Source: Ischnura elegans
Taxonomy: Eukaryota; Arthropoda; Insecta; Odonata; Coenagrionidae
Assembly: GCF_921293095.1 (NCBI RefSeq)
Contig: NC_060251.1
Coordinates: forward strand, 86,228,566-86,292,565
Direction of reading: 5' to 3'
Length of the DNA: 64,000 nt
Each line of letters starts with the position of its first letter. Within the stretch, counting starts at the first letter, position 1. Under the pieces are notes generated by a model. That model made no database searches, was not told where the DNA came from, and saw nothing but the letters and a program-made list of their open reading frames with translations. Made by a program: the position numbers and the translations under genes. Of this stretch, positions 58,901 to 64,000 are shown in pieces.

Positions 58901-61900
58901 ACAAGGAAATATTATCCTCCATCAAACCACTATGCCATTTTCCTAACTTTCCTAAAGTAATAGAAAGCCACCAAGTGAAGGTCAAAACCTATGATATACA
59001 TTGGATTTGCAATGAACACAGAACTATGATGAGCAATGATAAAACTGATAAGTCTATAGAATGAGATGGGGTGGAACCATTCCATCGTCACTGAAAGATC
59101 ATAAGCAGGTTCCACTTAAAAACTCCATTAAAGAAACAATGAGTTTCAAGCTGTAGGAAAGGCACAATGCATCAAAACAAATTGTTTCTTTAATATGGTT
59201 TTTAAGAGGAACCAGAAAAGGTTCTTTCATTCATTAAGTTTATATCCTTCAATGATGACTTTTATATAATTTAAGTATTCTACCCATTAAACATCAAAAT
59301 TAGAAGCTGTTACTGATAATGCTATGAATGAAAAACAAAAATGGGAGATAATTGTACACAAGAAACATCAATACTATACAATGTTACAAAAGAAGACTTC
59401 CTGATTCTTCCGACAAACCATGCATCAGTGCTTGTAAAATATCCATATACTATAAGAACAAAATATACATTTCTAACGTAAAAGATTGTGCATGAAACAC
59501 AAGACAGTAGTATGTTGATGGCAAAAAAGGGCACACCTACATAGTAAGGTAGAAAAGATAAAAACCATAAAGGATTCGATAAGTGTTTTGTAAACTAAAA
59601 TTGAAGCAAAAAACTCACATTCTATAATTCTAAAACATGCAAAATTTAATATTTCTTAAAGCTAAAAACAGGAGAATTCCAATTTTCTAACTCCCAGGAT
59701 AGTTTACAGATTTATAAAATTTTTGAACTGATGTTATTTGGCAAAGTAGAGCAGATTATTAAAGCATACATTAAGCAATTAAGAAAAGAACAAGGGTTGA
59801 AACATCATGGTAGTTATTTTTGTGTTATGTGACTCTGAAATCAATAATCAGTAAATTAAAATTATGAATCTTAAATTCACTAATTTATTAGTATTTTTCA
59901 ATTCAGGAGTCACAAATTAGTATAAATTGGGAGTCTAAGTCATGCCAAATGAGGACACCATAATGATTTCCAAAACTTTGGTGAAGAGAAATAAAGCAAG
60001 GTGACTTTAAATGTAAGGAGGGAGTTATTAAAGACTAAAATAGAACAATGATAATTTACATCTGTATTTATATAGGGTTCTACACATAGAATTTCTTCCA
60101 GTAGCTTTCCATTTTTATAAAAAAATTCTGTCACACGGAATTTGATTTACGCAGGTAATTACTCTAATCAGCAGCAGAAAGAACAACTTTAAGGAGAAGA
60201 TCCAGTTGATGTCCCACCAAGGTCCTTTGAAACGACACTCGTACGATACCAAGCTAACGCAGCTTACTCTCAATGAGCCAAACAAGAATCAGCTAGGCAT
60301 GACTAACTAAAATAAGTATATGATCATTTTCACAGCGAATTTCAAGGAACCACGATCACAATGAATTATTGCACCATTTTCAAGGTGTTTCACCCAAGCA
60401 AAAAGTCAACCCCCAAGGGCTTTCTCTTTCTGGGAAATAACTTATTAAAAATATAGCATGGAAGGCATTACAAGCAAGGACAGAAGAGGTGTATGGGCTT
60501 GTACTCTAGTACCTGCTATCAGTGTTCCAACGTAGGGCTCTTGTGTATTGATCACATATGGTGCGCTAGTGAATGCAGCCGGAGCAGCAATTCCTAGAAT
60601 GACAAAGGAGAAAGGGTTTTTTGGTTGGAGAGGGGGAAGGATTTCAACTCCAAATGCACAGACACACTCACACTAACATACACATTTATACACATTTACA
60701 CACTCCCACACAGTAAGCAAACCTCTGTTCAAAGGAATCAATCAAACATAAAATCCAACAACTGCTTAAGAGTATTTTCCTCTTATAATGGTGGAAATGG
60801 TAGAATCAACTGAAAGATTAACACATAATATATAAAAAGACGGCAAGTTTGTGCACATTCATTTGTGAATCATTACAGCAATGGCAAAGAATGGCACATG
60901 AAGAAACATCTATCAACCTCAAATCTGAAGCTGTACGAGGTATTTAATTTTGAAGAACTGTTTACGTTTAAATACATTTTAGATATCACTTTTAAGCATT
61001 TACAGAATATATTAAATACTTCTTTAAAATATATTATACAGTGAAGTTTAAATGATGTTTCACATATTCACAGTAAAAAAAGTGAAAGCAATTTTAAAGG
61101 GTTCTTGCAATAGAACTTAGGTGGTACAATCAGGTTAGATGACCATGGTTTATCTTTCTACAAATATACTTAACACTCCTTATAAAACAAAGGTGATTAC
61201 AATTATATTTATTAATAGCATAGATAAAATTCAAGGCGAAGAGCATGCAATACTGTACACATATTAAGATTGCTACTTGATTAGTTATGTACAAGGGAAT
61301 ACCACTGTAGACACACCTCAGCAGCAGTAAGTGAGAGAGCGTAAGTATAATATGATTTGGAATCATTAACTCTGACCGTACATCGAGGCCAATTTATTTA
61401 TAGAATGAACAAAACAGTAAGTCTAAAGGTTGAGAATGTCTATACACATTAAATGCTATGTAAAGACCTCTCAGGTTGAATAGATTTAAATTAACTTTCG
61501 ATGCAATCATTCAAAACATTTCTTTGTAAATTAAACACTTACACTGACAGGCATTTTAAGGAATATTCTCAAAGGACAGGTGACTATATTTTGGCTTTTC
61601 AATTAGGTATCAAAAGTGGCATTCTGTAGTCCATGGGAATATACTTATTATATATATGAAGATCATTTCCTTTCCTTATAGCTCTTTTTAGGATTAAGTC
61701 AAGACAAATCTGTTTGTAACATTAATGTAGGATTAATGCCTATAGATATCTCGTTCAGTGAAAGTGTTGAGAACAAGTGTTGACACCATTTCTTGACAAG
61801 AGGTAGAGTTCGTTCCACATGAGACTTGATTCAGCATAAGTTCGAGGATAATTGCCAGCAAAATAGCTCCTCTGTACCATGTGAAACAGAACCAGCATGC

Positions 61901-64000
61901 TAGAAAACAACCATGATACTCGCTAAATGACATGCTTTCATAACTGGTGCAGTGACGGACGACTACAAGCTCCTAGAAGGATCCAGTAACCATCAAGTAA
62001 TCATATTTGCTTTCAACGGCCAATGTATGATATTTTCCTCTTTTAGCTCCAAAAGGGGAAGATACCAATATCACTCTGCAACATCATCACAAGCAAATAC
62101 TCCATGATCTCATGTAACTTTCCAGCATAGTCTCGAATATATTGGATCTCCATCTTCATAACTCATTGCAGACTACAATTCCAGGACTTATGCTGGATCG
62201 AGTATTGTGTGAAACTGGCTTACACATTCTCTCTTGCAAAATATTTCGGTCCTGCCACATGAACGGCAGAGAAATTCACAACAATTGCCATGGGAAAAAA
62301 TTACCCAAGACTGGGAATCATATGACAGACTTTTGGGTTTCCAGGCCACTGTGCAGAACACTACGCTATTGTGGTTCCTTAATTCCCATGGCAATTTACC
62401 AGGGATTGTGGTAGATTTAAGCCCTTGTGGTCCATCAAGGATGGCACTCAAGGGGAATATGGACTTCCAAGAAGCCATTACGATCGTTGCACCTCAATCC
62501 AATGCTAACATTTTTTACCATGGCAATTTATGGACATTTTCTCCCGGCTAACACTAAAATTAATGGGATGAATTCACTCCTCTTGAGTTTTACCTAATGG
62601 CTGCTGCTGTTGCTGTTGTTGTTGCTGCTGCTGCTGTGTGGCGGCTGCAGCGAGGTATTGTTGTTGTTGCTGAAGCAGTTGGATTTGTTGGGGAGCTGTG
62701 GCGGCCGCAGCTGCGGCTGCCGCAACCACTTGCTGTTGTTGCTGCTGTTGTTGTTGGCTGCGAAACAGCTGCTGCAAGGGACAAGAAGAGACAATGGTTA
62801 GAGGTACTCCTTAAAATAAAACAAAAATCTCCATAAAAAAATCATAATCAAATACCCATCTTCAAAGAACAATCATTTAACCTGAATTAGTTGGTACCAG
62901 CCTGGTAACATTAATCCAGAAATCAATAAAAAAACATTCACAATGAAAAAAAATACCCAATGATAAATCTTTTAAAATAAGAATAAATCCTCAACAATTA
63001 TTATTCTTTATTGAGAACTCTAAAGCATTTTTTAATCCAGAAAACACCCCACTTTTGATATTCATTAACAAGGATTTCGTCTCATCATTAGAGATCTCCC
63101 GTTTGGTGTTTCAACATACCATTAATTGTTGATGCACAGAATAATGACTGAATTCAGTAGAAGTCATATAGGAGTCACCAAATGACTATGTCACAACGTA
63201 AAGGATAATTTTTTGGCCATATCCTCCACCCATAGAACTTTCAGCATCTTTACTTGCCAGTTTTTGGAGGTATAACACAACCAAAAGCTACCCTTATATC
63301 ATAAACCGCACTTTATCACACAAGGACACGCTGAACAATTAAACATTAAAGCTAAAGATTTTGACCAGCCAATAAGGCCTGATTGGCCAATTTGTGTGAC
63401 CTGAGAATTAGCCCTGGATGTTAAAATTTTAATTTAATTATTTCTTCAGGTTATTTTCACAAAACTTCATCTATCAGAAAATTTCTAACTACCCATCACA
63501 GACGTCACGGACTTCATCACAGATGTCAGAATTGTGCACCTCTGTGGACAACTAAGAGGTCGACACCCACGAGACCAGAGATCAAAACTGTGGGCCGCAG
63601 AATTTAAGTGGAACACAGCCGAAGTGTCCCATCATCCTCCCTCCCCAACCGGTCATGTCATCCTCTCATTGTCATCTTCTTCCCTGCTACACTCACACCA
63701 CTTCATACAACAATGAGCTCAAGAACTTCTGACCCCATCCCACCCACACAGAGTACCCAAACCCCCTCTCTCCTTTCCGAAGAGTAGTAGCCACATGACG
63801 ACCGGGGAGGGCTCCGGAGGGCGCTGACGTCACGGAGTGAACGGAGAGCCGAGGCCCTTGGGGTATGGCCGAGGGAGGGAAGAAGTTTCGGGGGCGACAG
63901 GGCGCGCTCAGGGGCTTTCAATGGCTGTCGCGGACCAGGGGGGACTGTCGCTGGGAGGAAGACTTGGGGGAGGGCGGCGAGTTGATCTGGCACTACTCGA
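43669..64000 (-). CDS. pum: Pumilio, PUF-family RNA-binding translational repressor (5' part beyond window)
   Basis: Thirteen exons in transcript order: 62771-62594, 60593-60513, 57044-56857, 55954-55813, 55166-55041, 53552-53292, 49391-49200, 48256-47785, 46846-46597, 46267-46040, 45237-45075, 44713-44545, 43972-43669. They total 2754 nt, or 918 codons with the stop. All phases agree. The product binds UGUANAUA elements in mRNA 3' UTRs and represses translation, working with partners such as Nanos. The C-terminal PUF domain has eight repeats with RNA-contact cores SRFIQ, NYVIQ, CRVIQ, NHVLQ, CRVIQ, NYVIQ, SNVVE and NYVVQ, so canonical specificity is expected; repeat 4 has L for the usual V. 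The middle region is Q/A/G-rich and has [12 protein letters not shown] and [15 protein letters not shown]. The tail ends DLGPIGPP plus a Gly-rich stretch. The N-terminal exons are not in the window, so the right limit is the window edge rather than a start. Confidence 0.97.
44545..44713 (-). CDS. pum: pum exon: PUF repeats 6-7 region
   Basis: Encodes [20 protein letters not shown] then [20 protein letters not shown] and [12 protein letters not shown]. It contains repeat 7 with the SNVVE core. Confidence 0.97.
45075..45237 (-). CDS. pum: pum exon: PUF repeats 5-6
   Basis: Encodes [20 protein letters not shown] (repeat 5) and [15 protein letters not shown] (repeat 6). Confidence 0.97.
45605..46010 (-). 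mobile_element. 5'-truncated non-LTR retrotransposon 3' end, in a pum intron
   Basis: The minus-strand frame has the C-terminal signature [21 protein letters not shown]...[21 protein letters not shown], typical of the end of Jockey/CR1-like ORF2 proteins. A short 3' UTR and an AATAAATCTTATCTTATCTT tail follow. Same orientation as pum. The 5' truncation point is about 30-45 bases from the splice donor of the 46040-46267 exon. Confidence 0.8.
46040..46267 (-). CDS. pum: pum exon: PUF repeats 3-4
   Basis: Encodes [20 protein letters not shown] (repeat 3) and [20 protein letters not shown] (repeat 4). It ends at a GTATGT donor, in phase 0. Confidence 0.97.
46597..46846 (-). CDS. pum: pum exon: PUF repeats 1-2
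   Basis: Encodes [36 protein letters not shown] (repeat 1) and [19 protein letters not shown] (repeat 2). The first Arg codon is split with the previous exon. Confidence 0.97.
46847..47784. other. pum intron, nothing further seen
   Basis: AT-rich and featureless. The short open frame at 47428-47622 is fortuitous. Confidence 0.5.
47785..48256 (-). CDS. pum: pum exon: Ser/Ala/Gly-rich linker ending in SRLLEDFR
   Basis: Encodes a low-complexity S/A/G segment, [16 protein letters not shown], then [20 protein letters not shown] and LLEDF, the conserved run-in to the PUF domain. GC-rich, which marks it against the introns. Confidence 0.95.
49200..49391 (-). CDS. pum: pum exon: [15 protein letters not shown] segment
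   Basis: Encodes [20 protein letters not shown], then [20 protein letters not shown]. The S/T-rich RRDS box is conserved in animal Pumilio and is a likely phosphorylation target. The donor is GTTAGT. Confidence 0.92.
49392..53291. other. pum intron, 3.9 kb, with an internal direct duplication
   Basis: No gene seen. A segment near 51890-52013 is repeated in the same orientation near 52795-52916 at roughly 80% identity, sharing AACAAATAATGAACTTCAGATTA and TTTCATGGAATAACCTTGAGGG-type segments. The rest is AT-rich. Confidence 0.6.
53292..53552 (-). CDS. pum: pum exon: polyglycine and Q-rich segment
   Basis: Encodes [17 protein letters not shown], a glycine run of about 14 residues, [20 protein letters not shown] and [13 protein letters not shown]. 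The low-complexity content is typical of the Pumilio N-terminal and middle region. Phase 1 at both ends. Confidence 0.92.
53558..54560. repeat. Purine-rich degenerate tandem region beside a pum acceptor
   Basis: GA-rich on the plus strand (CT-rich on the transcript strand). A landmark GTAGTAGTAYGAGYGATGGAGAT recurs at 53558, 53773 and, diverged, 53940, so the period is roughly 170-215 bases. It begins at the polypyrimidine tract of the 53552 acceptor. Confidence 0.6.
55041..55166 (-). CDS. pum: pum exon: [12 protein letters not shown] segment
   Basis: Encodes [20 protein letters not shown] then [20 protein letters not shown]. Phase 1 at both ends, so it could be skipped without a frame change (126 nt). 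Confidence 0.92.
55813..55954 (-). CDS. pum: pum exon: [15 protein letters not shown] segment
   Basis: Encodes [20 protein letters not shown] then [20 protein letters not shown]. This corresponds to the conserved YYDQ...VRLVAPAPV block of animal Pumilio. Confidence 0.95.
56857..57044 (-). CDS. pum: pum exon: [12 protein letters not shown] segment
   Basis: Encodes [20 protein letters not shown], a polyalanine stretch and [12 protein letters not shown]. This is the most conserved block outside the PUF domain (YYGVTPWGVYPA in vertebrates). Confidence 0.96.
57045..60512. other. pum intron, 3.5 kb, AT-rich, with one long hairpin
   Basis: No gene is supported. The only structured feature noticed is the inverted repeat at 59092-59229. 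Confidence 0.5.
59092..59229. repeat. Long near-perfect hairpin in a pum intron
   Basis: Arms 59108-59140 and 59181-59213 (33 nt each) are inverted copies differing at four positions, both starting GGTTCC and ending ATTAAAGAAACAAT. The loop is 40 nt. Pairing resumes outward with TGAAAGA/TCTTTCA after a 9-nt mismatch on each side. It could be a small MITE or an miRNA-precursor-like hairpin. Confidence 0.8.
60513..60593 (-). CDS. pum: pum exon: [13 protein letters not shown] segment
   Basis: 81 nt encoding [20 protein letters not shown] then VGTLIA, aligning with the APAAFVPNPYI block of vertebrate Pumilio. A multiple of three with phase 1 at both ends, so skipping keeps frame. Confidence 0.93.
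60594..62593. other. pum intron, 2 kb, no further gene seen
   Basis: A short CA/CATA-rich run lies at about 60660-60705. Open frames at 62142-62551 on both strands have no recognisable homology. Confidence 0.45.
62594..62771 (-). CDS. pum: pum exon: polyglutamine/polyalanine segment
   Basis: Encodes QLFRSQ followed by glutamine and alanine runs, [16 protein letters not shown], a 12-residue glutamine run and PLG. QLFRS aligns with QQQLFQR of vertebrate Pumilio. The acceptor is a tandem CAGCAG, so a start at 62768 (one Gln fewer) is equally possible. This is the most 5' certain exon in the window. Confidence 0.93.
62772..63700. other. pum intron, nothing specific seen
   Basis: AT-rich up to about 63500, then increasingly GC-rich. 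No exon is supported. Confidence 0.4.
63703..64000 (-). other. GC-rich block with a perfect CRE: possible further pum exon or internal promoter
   Basis: An open minus-strand frame runs from the window edge to 63703, rich in P, S, A and R, with no match to Pumilio that I recall. TGACGTCA, a full cAMP-response-element/bZIP palindrome, is at 63825-63832. GC content is far above the adjacent introns. It may be an alternative first exon or promoter, or coding sequence continuing off the edge. Confidence 0.4.

Noticed and set aside
62188-62551. Overlapping open frames on both strands downstream of the polyQ pum exon
   Set aside because: No homology, and the pum frame already closes at the 62594 donor.

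Overview
This is a window of an insect-like animal nuclear genome. It is AT-rich, introns are long, and transposable elements of nearly every class fill the non-coding space. No prokaryotic, plasmid or CRISPR features were seen. The order of insect was not determined. Two host genes could be assembled exon by exon, both on the minus strand, and every intron phase agrees.

Gene 1 is POLR1C (RPAC1, the shared subunit of RNA polymerases I and III). It has nine exons between 32358 and 12463, giving 342 codons including the stop, about the length of animal orthologues. Its introns hold a degraded Ty3/gypsy retroelement (intron 1), a TTAA-flanked element (intron 6), a 3.8 kb hAT-like element with a THAP exon (intron 7), and a Penelope-like palindromic element with hammerhead-ribozyme motifs (intron 8).

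Gene 2 is pumilio, a PUF-family translational repressor. Thirteen exons (62771 down to the stop at 43669; 918 codons including the stop) encode a Q/A/G-rich middle region, the complete eight-repeat PUF domain and the C-terminal tail. The N-terminal part lies beyond the right edge. A GC-rich stretch with a perfect TGACGTCA site at 63700-64000 may be another exon or an internal promoter. The 3' UTR probably runs left from 43668.

Layout: 1-12400 is a repeat graveyard of non-LTR retrotransposon fragments, MITEs and SINEs, with no host exon seen. 12463-32358 is POLR1C. 32359-39700 is intergenic, with nested MITEs and a reverse transcriptase relic. About 39700-43668 is the likely pumilio 3' UTR. 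43669-64000 is pumilio. The two genes are tandem on one strand and nothing suggests co-regulation.

The most interesting non-genic signals are the Penelope-like hammerhead palindrome with a 15-bp target duplication; the TTAA element inserted into a reverse transcriptase frame; the hAT-like element carrying a THAP exon; two MITEs whose interiors are arrays of short palindromes; and a long, well-paired hairpin in a pumilio intron.
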